Below, piece by piece: positions 26,519-34,203 of a stretch of 42,768 bases of DNA. The notes beneath the pieces were generated by a model. It was not told where the DNA came from. It ran no database searches and worked only from the letters and a program-made list of their open reading frames with translations. Made by a program: the position numbers and the translations under genes. The stretch is from Sideroxyarcus sp. Its GTDB lineage: Bacteria > Pseudomonadota > Gammaproteobacteria > Burkholderiales > Gallionellaceae. The stretch lies in NCBI GenBank assembly GCA_030652215.1, contig JAUSBC010000033.1:1-42768 (forward strand). Reading direction: 5' to 3'. Numbering within the stretch: the stretch's first letter is position 1; each line of letters opens with the position of its first letter.

Positions 26519-28222
26519 ATGCCGGAAGTAATCACCGACAACCTCGACCTGTGGACCTCGGCGCTGCGCACCAGATCCACCGCCGGGCGCGGCAGCAACA
26601 GCAAGCTGGAAGCCTACGGCATCAAGAAATTGCGCGAGCTAATTCTGGAATTGGCGGTGCGCGGCAAGTTGTTGCCTCAAGACCCCAACGACGAACCGGC
26701 GAGTGCGTTGCTGAAAAAAATCGCCAAAGAAAAATTGCGGCTAGTCAAAGAATGGAAAATAAGGAAGGAAAAACTATTACCCGAAATTGCTGAAGAGGAA
26801 ATGGATTATGAGCTACCAAGTGGGTGGGTGTTTGTTAGGCTTGGCGATGTTGCCTACTCTCAAGCTGGCTTTGCATTTAAGTCGAATTTTTTCAACGAGA
26901 GTTCTGATGGTCTCCCGCTAATTCGGATTCGTGATGTGGGGCAGCCATTTACTGGGACTTTTTACTCGGGTGAATACAGAGAAGAGTTTCTGGTAGAAAA
27001 AGGGGACTACCTAATCAGCATGGATGGCGAGTTTCGAGTGTCGCCGTGGACAAATGGTTCAGCGTTGCTGAACCAGCGAGTATCGCGCTTAATTTTCTAC
27101 TATGAAAATGTTGGGCAGCGTTTCATCGCAGACAGTCTCCAAGCACGTTTACGTGAATTGCAGGGTGTAAAAGCATATACAACGGTAGACCATCTTTCTG
27201 GAACGCAGATAACTGAGGCTGTAATTGGCCTGCCTCCTCTCGCGGAACAACATCGCATCGTCACCAAAGTCGATGAACTCATGGCCCTGTGCGACCAACT
27301 GGAACAACATCAAACCCACAGCCTCGAAGCGCACCAAACCTTGGTCGCTTCCCTGCTCGGCACGCTCACCCGCGTCGAGTCACAACAGGAATTCGGTGTG
27401 GCGTGGGCGCGCATCGCCAGCCATTTCGATACCCTGTTCACCACCGAAGCCAGCATCGACCAGCTCAAACCAGTAATTTTGGATTTGGCCGTGAAAGGCT
27501 TACTTGTAAAACAGGTTGTCACAAGTACATCAGTCGAAAATTGCCTAAAGAATAAAGATATAAGCGAGCGCTCAAAAATCAATTTAGGAAAAGGTGTTGA
27601 AGCAAGTCTCGACAAAGAAATTGATCAGAAAGAAATGGCATACAAACTTCCAAGAAGTTGGAGGTGGGTGAGGCTAGGGAAAGTGGTGGAAATATCTGGG
27701 GGAAGCCAACCCCCCAAAAGTAAATTCATATATGAACCGCGGGCGGGATATACACAGCTTATACAAATTAGAGATTTTAAGAGTGACGATTATCCAACCT
27801 ACGTCCCGAACGAATTTGCAAATCGGCCATTTAGTGAAGACGACATAATGATTGGTAGGTATGGGCCTCCTGTTTTTCAAATACTGCGGGGGAAGAAAGG
27901 TACTTACAACGTTGCCTTGATGAAAGCAGACCCTATTGGCGGTTGTATATCTAATAATTATCTATTCTATTTGTTAAGCGAACCAAGAATTCAGAATCTC
28001 GTAATAGGTGAGTCGGAAAGGACCGCTGGTCAATCTGGAGTAAGGAAAGAACTACTCTATATGTTTTGCATTGGCCTGCCTCCTATCGAGGAACAACACC
28101 GCATCGTTGCCAAAGTCGACGAACTCATGGCGCTGTGTGACGCTCTCAAGGCGCGCCTCACCGATGCCCAAACCATTCAACTCCACCTTGCCGACGCCAT
28201 CGTTGAGCAGGCGGTCTGCTGA
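26519..28222 (+). CDS. hsdS: Type I restriction specificity subunit
   Basis: Reads the bipartite DNA target for the HsdRMS complex. Two target-recognition domains (about residues 95-240 and 370-520) each end in a conserved helix. The first reads LPPLAEQHRIVTKVDELMAL and the second LPPIEEQHRIVAKVDELMAL, encoded by 70-bp direct repeats. The recognition domains are clearly more A+T-rich than the flanking conserved parts, a common sign of domain exchange by recombination. Length 567 aa is intact. Confidence 0.95.
   Translation: MPEVITDNLDLWTSALRTRSTAGRGSNSKLEAYGIKKLRELILELAVRGKLLPQDPNDEPASALLKKIAKEKLRLVKEWKIRKEKLLPEIAEEEMDYELPSGWVFVRLGDVAYSQAGFAFKSNFFNESSDGLPLIRIRDVGQPFTGTFYSGEYREEFLVEKGDYLISMDGEFRVSPWTNGSALLNQRVSRLIFYYENVGQRFIADSLQARLRELQGVKAYTTVDHLSGTQITEAVIGLPPLAEQHRIVTKVDELMALCDQLEQHQTHSLEAHQTLVASLLGTLTRVESQQEFGVAWARIASHFDTLFTTEASIDQLKPVILDLAVKGLLVKQVVTSTSVENCLKNKDISERSKINLGKGVEASLDKEIDQKEMAYKLPRSWRWVRLGKVVEISGGSQPPKSKFIYEPRAGYTQLIQIRDFKSDDYPTYVPNEFANRPFSEDDIMIGRYGPPVFQILRGKKGTYNVALMKADPIGGCISNNYLFYLLSEPRIQNLVIGESERTAGQSGVRKELLYMFCIGLPPIEEQHRIVAKVDELMALCDALKARLTDAQTIQLHLADAIVEQAVC
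27225..27294 (+). repeat. HsdS intragenic direct repeat, copy 1
   Basis: A 70-bp segment that matches 28071-28140 at 62 of 70 positions, in frame and 846 bases apart, encoding the conserved helix after recognition domain 1. Confidence 0.9.
28071..28140 (+). repeat. HsdS intragenic direct repeat, copy 2
   Basis: Partner of 27225-27294; encodes the conserved helix after recognition domain 2. Confidence 0.9.
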
Positions 28223-28383
28223 GTAGCAGGCCATGACTCCGGCACTGCATAAAATCTGGTGTGACGAATAGAACCATTGTGGCCGGCATCGAAATATTGT
28301 TTCCGTTGAAACGTAGGGCGAGTCAGAGGGAAGTTCTTTTGTTGTGCCGGTACTGATGAAGTAATAATGCCTGGAGAGTTTAT

Positions 28384-29265
28384 ATGCAAGAAACCACCTA
28401 TCTATCAACCACAAAACTCGCAGAGAAATTCGGTATGCAGACGAAGGATCTTTTTGCGCATTTGGCAATGCTCGGGTTGATTAGTCAAAACGAGGGCGTA
28501 TGGGACTTGACGGATGCGGGCAAGGGGAAAGGCGGCATTGTCAAAGAGAGCAAACAGCACGGTCCGTATATCGCCTGGCCAAGTAACGTCGATCTGAATT
28601 TGACTATTCACGAGGCGCTCATTACTGCGACTGCGATAGGAAAGCATTTTGACTTGAGTGCGATCAAAGCAAACTACATCCTTTCCGAGCTTGGCTGGAT
28701 CAAGAAAAGCATCAAGGGGTGGGCGTTGACCACACAGGGTGCCAAGCTGGGTGGTGTGCAGGATGAAGACAAGACGTCAGGCATCCCCTTTGTGCGTTGG
28801 CCTGAAAGCATCGTCACCACAAAAGCGCTTCTGGAATCAATGGGGCATATCACTGGAAAAGCCCCGGAGAAAAAGATTGAGGAAGTCGAAAAGGCCAGCG
28901 AGGAAATCGGCTTCCGCGAAAAGTTTGAGGCCAAGCACCGGACGGCCGATGGGCATTTCGTCAGGTCGAAGGCCGAGCAGTTGATCGACAACTGGCTCTA
29001 TATGGCGGAGATCGTGCATGCCTACGAGCGCAAGTTGCCCATTGAGGAGGATGTGTACTCGGATTTCTACATTCCCACCGGCAAAGTCTATTTGGAGTTT
29101 TGGGGACTGGAGAACGATCCCAAGTACCTTGCCAGGAAGAAACAGAAGATCGAGATTTACAGTAAATACGGTTTCAATCTGATCGAGCTGAGCGACAAGG
29201 AAGTTCAGAACCTGGACGATCATCTGCCCAGGTTGTTGCTCAAGTATGGGGTGCAGGCATATTGA
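28384..29265 (+). CDS. Duplicated N-terminal unit plus PD-(D/E)XK-like nuclease
   Basis: 293 aa. Two similar units, at about residues 7-66 and 79-140, each read as a winged-helix-like segment ending in W.LT..G...GG and a (Y/F)(I/V).WP motif. The C-terminal half looks like a PD-(D/E)XK nuclease of the helicase-linked type: a conserved helix with Glu198 (RSKAEQ), Asp227 (YSDFYIP), Glu238 (YLEFWG) and Lys253/255. Related proteins are sometimes misnamed glycerol kinase. It starts 161 bases after hsdS with its own GGAGAG site, so it may be an accessory part of the restriction locus or an independent unit. Confidence 0.7.
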   Translation: MQETTYLSTTKLAEKFGMQTKDLFAHLAMLGLISQNEGVWDLTDAGKGKGGIVKESKQHGPYIAWPSNVDLNLTIHEALITATAIGKHFDLSAIKANYILSELGWIKKSIKGWALTTQGAKLGGVQDEDKTSGIPFVRWPESIVTTKALLESMGHITGKAPEKKIEEVEKASEEIGFREKFEAKHRTADGHFVRSKAEQLIDNWLYMAEIVHAYERKLPIEEDVYSDFYIPTGKVYLEFWGLENDPKYLARKKQKIEIYSKYGFNLIELSDKEVQNLDDHLPRLLLKYGVQAY

Positions 29266-29598
29266 ACCCGGATTGTCCATTAGAGCCATTCACTGACCAG
29301 AATGGAAACAAAAGATAACCGGGTTGCTCCCTTCTCCCGCTTGCGGGATAAGCGTTGGGGGCGTCGGCGAAGGTGGATCGGATGGTGCAGGTGTTGGCGG
29401 CGACTCGGATGAGTGCGGTTGCGTAGAGATGGTTTTTATCTTTTGGAATGCGCTGGTTGATGGCAAGTTTGTTATATATGCCAGATTCTAAAAGGATTAT
29501 TTATTTTTCGCATGGTGGAAAGGCTGAAATGATCAGGTAAATTAAAGCTTGTGCAATTTTAGCCGTTGTATATACAATGCCAGCCCATTCCGGAATTC
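29266..29598. other. A+T-rich spacer, no gene seen
   Basis: 333 bases between the nuclease gene and the toxin-like gene. It holds a short hairpin (CTCCCGCTTGCGGGA) and the operator-like palindrome at 29566-29577, but no frame worth calling. Confidence 0.7.
29566..29577. promoter_or_regulatory. Operator-like palindrome TTGTATATACAA
   Basis: A perfect 12-base palindrome 21 bases before the toxin-like ATG. A near copy (CGTATATACAA) lies at 29910-29920 between toxin and antitoxin. This is a likely binding site for the antitoxin's ribbon-helix-helix domain. Confidence 0.55.
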
Positions 29599-29901
29599 AT
29601 GACCATGAAACTCCATATTTCAGCTGCAGTACGGGAAAAGCTTGCAAACAAGACACCGCCTGTGGCTGAGAGTGAAATCGTCCAATGTTTCGCGAACCGT
29701 ACGGGAAATTATTTGATTGATACGAGGTCAGATCACCTGACAAATCCAATAACTCGTTGGTTTATTGCTGAAACTGACTTTGGGCGGGTACTAAAGGTGG
29801 CGTTTATGCCAACAGTTAATGGGATTGTCATCAAGTCAGCCTACGATCCCAATGAGGTTGAGAAACGAATTTATAGCAAGCATGCTTTCCTCGTGAAGTA
29901 A
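29599..29901 (+). CDS. BrnT-like toxin family protein
   Basis: 100 aa from ATG 29599; ATG 29605 is an alternative. It begins MKLHISAAVREKLANKTPPV, then CFANRTGNYLIDTR, RWFIAETDFGRVLKVAF and a final IKSAYDPNEVEKRIYSKHA. I recognise this pattern from short proteins often labelled ADP-ribosyl-(dinitrogen reductase) hydrolase, which behave like BrnT/RelE-type toxins. The open frame from 29566 starts inside the palindrome and is not used. An antitoxin-like gene follows after 56 bases. Confidence 0.65.
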   Translation: MTMKLHISAAVREKLANKTPPVAESEIVQCFANRTGNYLIDTRSDHLTNPITRWFIAETDFGRVLKVAFMPTVNGIVIKSAYDPNEVEKRIYSKHAFLVK

Positions 29902-29957
29902 GTGTTTTTCGTATATACAACTGATAACAGCCTAAAAGGCACACCAAGGAGACAGCC

Positions 29958-30332
29958 ATGAGCAACAAACCAACAACCCCCAAAATTCCGGATACCGAGG
30001 AAGCTTGGCTATCTGGTGAGTTGGGTACGGATGAGGAATTTGTGGCGGTAGCGCCAGACGATGATGAATCGCTCATTAATGATCAGCTCGACTTGCAACC
30101 AATCTCCATTCGGCTCGAAAAGTCGCTCATCGAAGACTTCAAGCTCATTGCAGCGATGCACGGGTTGGGATATCAGCCGTTGATGAGGCAATCTCTGAAG
30201 CGGTTTGCAGACTGCGAGAAGAAGCGCATTTTGCGCGAAGCGGCTGCGGATATGGCTGCAAGAAAGAAGGCAGAGAAAGAGTCGCAGGTTGAAGCCTCAT
30301 CATCGGAAGAGCCGCAGAAGAAAGCGGCCTGA
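29958..30332 (+). CDS. BrnA/CopG-like antitoxin
   Basis: 124 aa. The core SIRLEKSLIEDFKLIAAMHG followed by LGYQPLMRQSLKRFA is the ribbon-helix-helix-like pattern of BrnA-type antitoxins. Acidic N- and charged C-terminal tails flank it. The ATG has AAGGAG six bases upstream. It forms a toxin-antitoxin pair with the upstream gene and probably represses it through the TTGTATATACAA-type sites. Confidence 0.7.
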   Translation: MSNKPTTPKIPDTEEAWLSGELGTDEEFVAVAPDDDESLINDQLDLQPISIRLEKSLIEDFKLIAAMHGLGYQPLMRQSLKRFADCEKKRILREAAADMAARKKAEKESQVEASSSEEPQKKAA

Positions 30333-30362
30333 CCACCACCTTACCTACCAGAGGTATTACCA

Positions 30363-30392
30363 AAAAAGCCTCGCAGCAATGCGAGGCTTTTT
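30363..30392. terminator. Bidirectional terminator after the toxin-antitoxin pair
   Basis: Perfect 13-base arms (AAAAAGCCTCGCA and its complement) with loop GCAA. Confidence 0.92.
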
Positions 30393-30428
30393 GTTTCTGT
30401 CGACCGATGCGGGTGATGATACTGGCGG

Positions 30429-30447
30429 CCCTTCGACAGGCTGAGCG
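30429..30447. repeat. Partial CCCTTCGACAGGCTGAG repeat
   Basis: Start of the dispersed repeat that is complete at 33588-33613 and disrupted at 38505-38589. Confidence 0.7.
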
Positions 30448-30503
30448 TGTGCTGTTGGGGCGAATTGCGCTTTGATTGAGACAAGGCTTGCAGTTGGCTG
30501 TGA

Positions 30504-30542
30504 CACGTTTTGTTCACTATTTGCGCCTGTTCACAAAACGTG
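30504..30542. promoter_or_regulatory. Upstream dyad of the AbiE-like operon
   Basis: Perfect ten-base arms CACGTTTTGT (30504-30513) and ACAAAACGTG (30533-30542). The interval holds two TGTTCAC half-sites in the same direction. Confidence 0.55.
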
Positions 30543-30619
30543 GACGCGGCGAAATCATGGACAACAGCCCTGAAAGCACCTTGTTGAAAGATACCCTCAC
30601 CGTCAGGCAGAGGTGCGCT

Positions 30620-30670
30620 GTTCACGAATTGCATTTGTACACAAACTGTGTACACTCGCGAAACGTGAAC
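30620..30670. promoter_or_regulatory. Concentric nested palindromes before the AbiE-like operon
   Basis: The inner palindrome TGTACACA-AAC-TGTGTACA (30636-30654) and the outer arms GTTCACG/CGTGAAC (30620-30626, 30664-30670) share the same centre at 30645. They lie 20-70 bases before the ATG at 30690, where a self-repressing antitoxin would bind. Confidence 0.65.
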
Positions 30671-30689
30671 AAGATCGGAGCCTTTGCAG

Positions 30690-31721
30690 ATGGCTAGAGC
30701 ACCCGAAAATCCACCGGCGGCAGAGGAACAGCAAATCCTGACGCAGGCGCTGGAAGCCTTTAAGCAAGCCACAGCCAGAGAAGTCGCTGTATTGAAAACA
30801 GAGGTTCGCCTGCCTCAGGGGGTTGCCGACGCCGAGATTCGTCTTGCCAATGGCGAAAGGCTTCTCGTTGAAGTTAAGCGGAATATCACGCCAGCAACCC
30901 TGGGTACGGCGGTTGCCCAACTGGCGCGTTACGGCAAGCCCGGAATGCTGGTCACTGGATACATTAACCAGCAAATGGCCGAGCGCCTGAAGGCGCTGGA
31001 TGTCGCCTTTCTGGACACTGCTGGTAACGCCTATATCAATACGCCGAAGCTGTTCGTCTATGTCACCGGCCGCAAGCCGCAGGCGCCTGCGCCGCGCGAG
31101 AAGCGTGTGCGGGCACTGCGCACGACCGGGCTGAAAGTCATCTTTGCCTTGTTATGCCGCCCCGATCTGGTGAATGCGCCATACCGCGATATTGCGGCGG
31201 CGGCGGGCGTTGCGCTGGGCACTGTGGGCTGGGTTTTTTACGATCTGCGGCGGCTTGGGTATATCACCGAGACCAAGGCGAACGGTCGCGTTTACGCAGA
31301 CCGGGGCGGTTTGATCGACAGGTGGGTTGAGGCGTATGCGCATCAATTGCGTCCGGCGATCAAGCCGCAACGTTACCGCGTTGCAGATGCCGACTGGTGG
31401 AAAAAAGAGAATCTGGCGAAGTTCGATATGTGGCTGGGCGGTGAGCCGGCCGCTGCTGTGCTGACCAAGTATCTGCGTCCGGAAGTGGTGACAGTTTATG
31501 GCGATACGCAATTTGCGGCATTGGCGCGCAAGGTGAAGGCGGTCAAGGACGAATACGGCAATCTCGAGGTGCTGCAAAAGTTCTGGGATTTCGAGTTGCC
31601 GCAAGCGGATAAGCAGCATCCACTGGTGCCACCGCTGCTGGTTTATGCCGATCTGGTTGCGACCGGGGATGCAAGGAATATTGAGACGGCGCAGCTCGTC
31701 CGGGAGCAATTCCTTGACTAA
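30690..31721 (+). CDS. AbiEi-like antitoxin/regulator with nuclease-like N-terminus
   Basis: 343 aa. It resembles the COG4861-type AbiEi family, which pairs with an AbiEii nucleotidyltransferase. The N-terminal part has DAE (47-49) and LLVEVKR (59-64), which looks like a PD-(D/E)XK core, followed by AFLDTAGNAYI. A winged-helix region lies at about 130-205. I chose ATG 30690 because GGAG lies nine bases upstream; a TTG six bases earlier is too close to it. The downstream toxin-like gene starts inside its last codons. Palindromes upstream suggest autoregulation. Confidence 0.75.
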   Translation: MARAPENPPAAEEQQILTQALEAFKQATAREVAVLKTEVRLPQGVADAEIRLANGERLLVEVKRNITPATLGTAVAQLARYGKPGMLVTGYINQQMAERLKALDVAFLDTAGNAYINTPKLFVYVTGRKPQAPAPREKRVRALRTTGLKVIFALLCRPDLVNAPYRDIAAAAGVALGTVGWVFYDLRRLGYITETKANGRVYADRGGLIDRWVEAYAHQLRPAIKPQRYRVADADWWKKENLAKFDMWLGGEPAAAVLTKYLRPEVVTVYGDTQFAALARKVKAVKDEYGNLEVLQKFWDFELPQADKQHPLVPPLLVYADLVATGDARNIETAQLVREQFLD

Positions 31722-32562
31722 GGCTAAGCATCAGGTTGACGCGAAGACCTTTGCGCTGCTTGATGCAGTATCAAAGGCAGCGGGTGAACTGGGTATCGAG
31801 TGGATGGTGACCGGGGCGGCCGGGCGTGTGCTGTTGCTGGAGGGTGTCTACGGCTTGCCGCCGGGCCGGGCGACGCAGGATGTTGATCTCGGGATCATGG
31901 TCGAGAGCTGGGAAAGGTATCAGGCGCTCGTCGAGAAATTGTGCCGGGAGAATGATTTCCGGCCAGACCCGAAACAGCAGCAACGGATCAGGCTGGGTGA
32001 CGATGGAATGCTCGATCTGGTGCCATTCGGCGGGATCGAATCCGGGGACAGGTTGATACGCTGGCCGCCGGAGCGGGATTTTGTGATGAGCGTGATCGGT
32101 TTTCGCGAGGCGCATGCCGACGCGGTTGAGGTGAAGCTTGCGGGTTTGACCGTGCCGGTCGTCAGCCCCGTTGGCTTGATGATGCTGAAACTGATTGCCT
32201 GGAACGAACGGCATATAGCGAAGCCAAGGAGAGATGCGGCGGATTTGGCCTATGTCTTGCGCCACTTCAGCAAGATTCTGACAGAGGCGGTGGTGCTGGG
32301 TGAGTATTACGATGTGGTGGAAGCCTCCGGGTACGACATCGACTTCGCGGCAAACAGGGTGTTGGGGCGGAGAATCGCGGTGTTGGCGCAGGAGGATACG
32401 CGGCTGTATCTGTCAGGTTTGCTTGAAAAACAGTTGCGCGAAGGAATCGATTCGCCATTGGTGCGGGAAATCGGTGAGCAGATGCGTGGTCAGGAAATGG
32501 AACGAATCAACGATATTTTGCAGAGCCTGAAGGCAGGTTTTGTCGAGGGAGCAAATAAATGA
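31714..32562 (+). CDS. AbiEii-like nucleotidyltransferase (putative toxin)
   Basis: 282 aa. The nucleotidyltransferase motif is GAAGRVLLLEG followed by RATQDVDLG with Asp56/Asp58; a third acidic residue fits Asp101 in LDLVPFGG. SPVGLMMLKLIAW is typical of this superfamily. The start is TTG 31714, overlapping the stop of the AbiEi-like gene, with GGGAG seven bases upstream; the longer frame from 31645 would overlap that gene by 77 bases. The stop overlaps a nine-codon frame (ATGA at 32559) that in turn overlaps the broken hsdM start. Confidence 0.78.
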   Translation: MTKAKHQVDAKTFALLDAVSKAAGELGIEWMVTGAAGRVLLLEGVYGLPPGRATQDVDLGIMVESWERYQALVEKLCRENDFRPDPKQQQRIRLGDDGMLDLVPFGGIESGDRLIRWPPERDFVMSVIGFREAHADAVEVKLAGLTVPVVSPVGLMMLKLIAWNERHIAKPRRDAADLAYVLRHFSKILTEAVVLGEYYDVVEASGYDIDFAANRVLGRRIAVLAQEDTRLYLSGLLEKQLREGIDSPLVREIGEQMRGQEMERINDILQSLKAGFVEGANK

Positions 32563-32584
32563 ACACAACAACCTGGATGGTGCA

Positions 32585-33837
32585 ATGAGCCCGGCAGATA
32601 TAACAGACAAACTCTGGAATTAGTGCAACGTATTGCTCGACGACGGCATGTCGTATGGCGATTACGTTGGGCAGCTTACCTATTTGCTGTTTCTCAAGAT
32701 GGCCGACGAGCGCACCAAAGCGCCGTACAACCAGAAGGGTCCGGTGTCGGCAAAGTACAGTTGGGCCAGCCTCATCAAGAAAGATGGCGACGAGCTGTTC
32801 GATCACTATCGTCACACGCTGGAAGAACTGGGCAAGCAAAAAGGTTTGCTCGGGCTGATCTTCAACAAGTCGCAGAACAAGTTTCAAGACCCGGCCAAGT
32901 TGCGGCGGCTGATTGTGGACTTGATCGACAAGGAAACCTGGGTGTCGATGAGCGCCGACGTGAAGGGCGATGCCTACGAAGGCTTGTTGGAGAAGAACGC
33001 GCAGGACACAAAGTCCGGCGCCGGGCAGTACTTCACGCCGCGTCCGCTGATCCGGGCGACCGCTTCGAGATGGTGCTGACCAATCCGCCTTTCGGCAAGA
33101 AGAGCAGCACGACCATCGTGGGCGAAGAGGGCAAGGTCAGCAAAGAACGCGCTAGCGTTGAGCGCGGCGACTTCTGGACTACGACCTCGAACAAGCAGCT
33201 CAATTTTGTGCAGCACGTTAAAACCCTGCTCAAGCAAAATGGCCGTGCGGCTGTAGTGGTGCCCGACAACGTGCTGTTCGAAGGCGGTGCGGGTGAAACC
33301 ATCCGCCGCAAGTTGTTGCAGGAGTGCGATGTGCATACCTTGCTGCGTTTACCAACCGGGCTGTTCTACGCGCAGGGGGTGAAGGCGAACGTGCTTTTCT
33401 TTGACGAGAAGCCTGCTTCAGAAAAGCCGTGGACCAAGAAGCTTTGGATATACGACCTGCGCACCAATATTCATTTCACGCTCAAGACCGATCACCTGAA
33501 GCGCGAAGATCTCGACGAATTCGTAATGTGCTACAACCCGGAGAACCGCCACCAGCGCAAAGCTATATGGAGCGCTGAATCCGCTCACCCTTCGACAGGC
33601 TCAGGGCGAACGGGGTCGGAGGGCCGCTGGCGGGTGTACGACTACGAAGAATTGGTGGCGCGCGACAAATTGAGTTTGGATATTTTCTGGCTAAGGGATG
33701 AGTCGCTTTCCGATTCAGACAATCTGCCTGCACCAGATGTGATTGCAGCGGAGATTGTGGCAGACCTGGAGGCGGCACTGGAGCAGTTCCGCGAAATTGC
33801 TACTGACTTGGGTCCGGGTGTAGTGGAGGAATCATAA
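32585..33837 (+). pseudogene. hsdM: Broken second hsdM (type I methyltransferase)
   Basis: The N-terminus reads MSPADITDKLWN, then a TAG stop where relatives have Leu, then CNVLLDDGMSYGDYVGQL. The frame continues to GQYFTPRPLI near 33050 and is lost. Sequence resumes in another frame at GDRFEMVLTNPPFGKK. The DPACGTGG motif between them, about 80-110 residues by family comparison, is missing, so the deletion is out of frame. Near the C-terminus an in-frame HPSTGSGRTG segment comes from the inserted repeat at 33588-33613. It is not closely similar to the intact hsdM at 25038. No hsdS or hsdR is left beside it. Confidence 0.88.
33588..33613 (+). repeat. Dispersed repeat inserted in the hsdM relic
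   Basis: A 26-base element with CCCTTCGACAGG at one end and GGGCGAACGG at the other, read here as PSTGSGRT. Related copies are at 30429 and 38505. Confidence 0.8.
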
Positions 33838-33847
33838 TTGTTCACGC

Positions 33848-33878
33848 AAAAGTCTCGCATTGCTGCGAGGCTTTTTTG
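33848..33878 (+). terminator. Terminator after the hsdM relic
   Basis: Twelve-base arms (AAAAGTCTCGCA and its complement, one G-U pair), loop TTGC and a T6 tail. It is nearly the reverse complement of the terminator at 30363. Confidence 0.88.
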
Positions 33879-33925
33879 TTTCAGAAGACCGGCGTGGGCG
33901 TTGATTCTGGCGGTGTAGCAGTCCA

Positions 33926-34132
33926 TCAATAATGCGGCGGCCTTTCGTTCGCAGTCATGCCCGCATTCCTGGGTTCGGCCATTGATTGGATGTGATTTGC
34001 AAGCGATGCGCAAATTGCTTCAAGGCGGTCCAGCTTTTGTTGCTGCTGATAGATCGTTTTGCTCAGTTCCTCGATCTGGTCTTCCTGGTAGGAGATTTTT
34101 GTTTCGATGTTTTCTAGACGTTTTTCAATCAT
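33926..34132 (-). CDS. slyX: SlyX family protein
   Basis: 68 aa, almost entirely one coiled coil: MIEKRLENIETKISYQEDQI, then EELSKTIYQQQQKLDRLEAI, and a short tail ending RPPHY, as in SlyX proteins. Its role is not settled. The ATG has AGGA seven bases upstream. It lies alone between the hsdM relic and a lipoprotein gene. Confidence 0.85.
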   Translation of the reverse strand: MIEKRLENIETKISYQEDQIEELSKTIYQQQQKLDRLEAICASLANHIQSMAEPRNAGMTANERPPHY

Positions 34133-34203
34133 GGGGTGGTCCTGTAAGTAATTCGACTGGCTGGGGAGGAGGGACTGTGCGCTGAATCGGAACGTTTTTC
34201 AAC

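Noticed and set aside
30476..30697. 73-codon plus-strand frame before the AbiE-like operon
   Set aside because: Runs through the nested operator palindromes and overlaps the real start; no ribosome site.
31645..31713. Longer start for the AbiEii-like protein
   Set aside because: Would overlap the AbiEi-like gene by 77 bases; TTG 31714 has a good ribosome site and usual toxin-antitoxin overlap.
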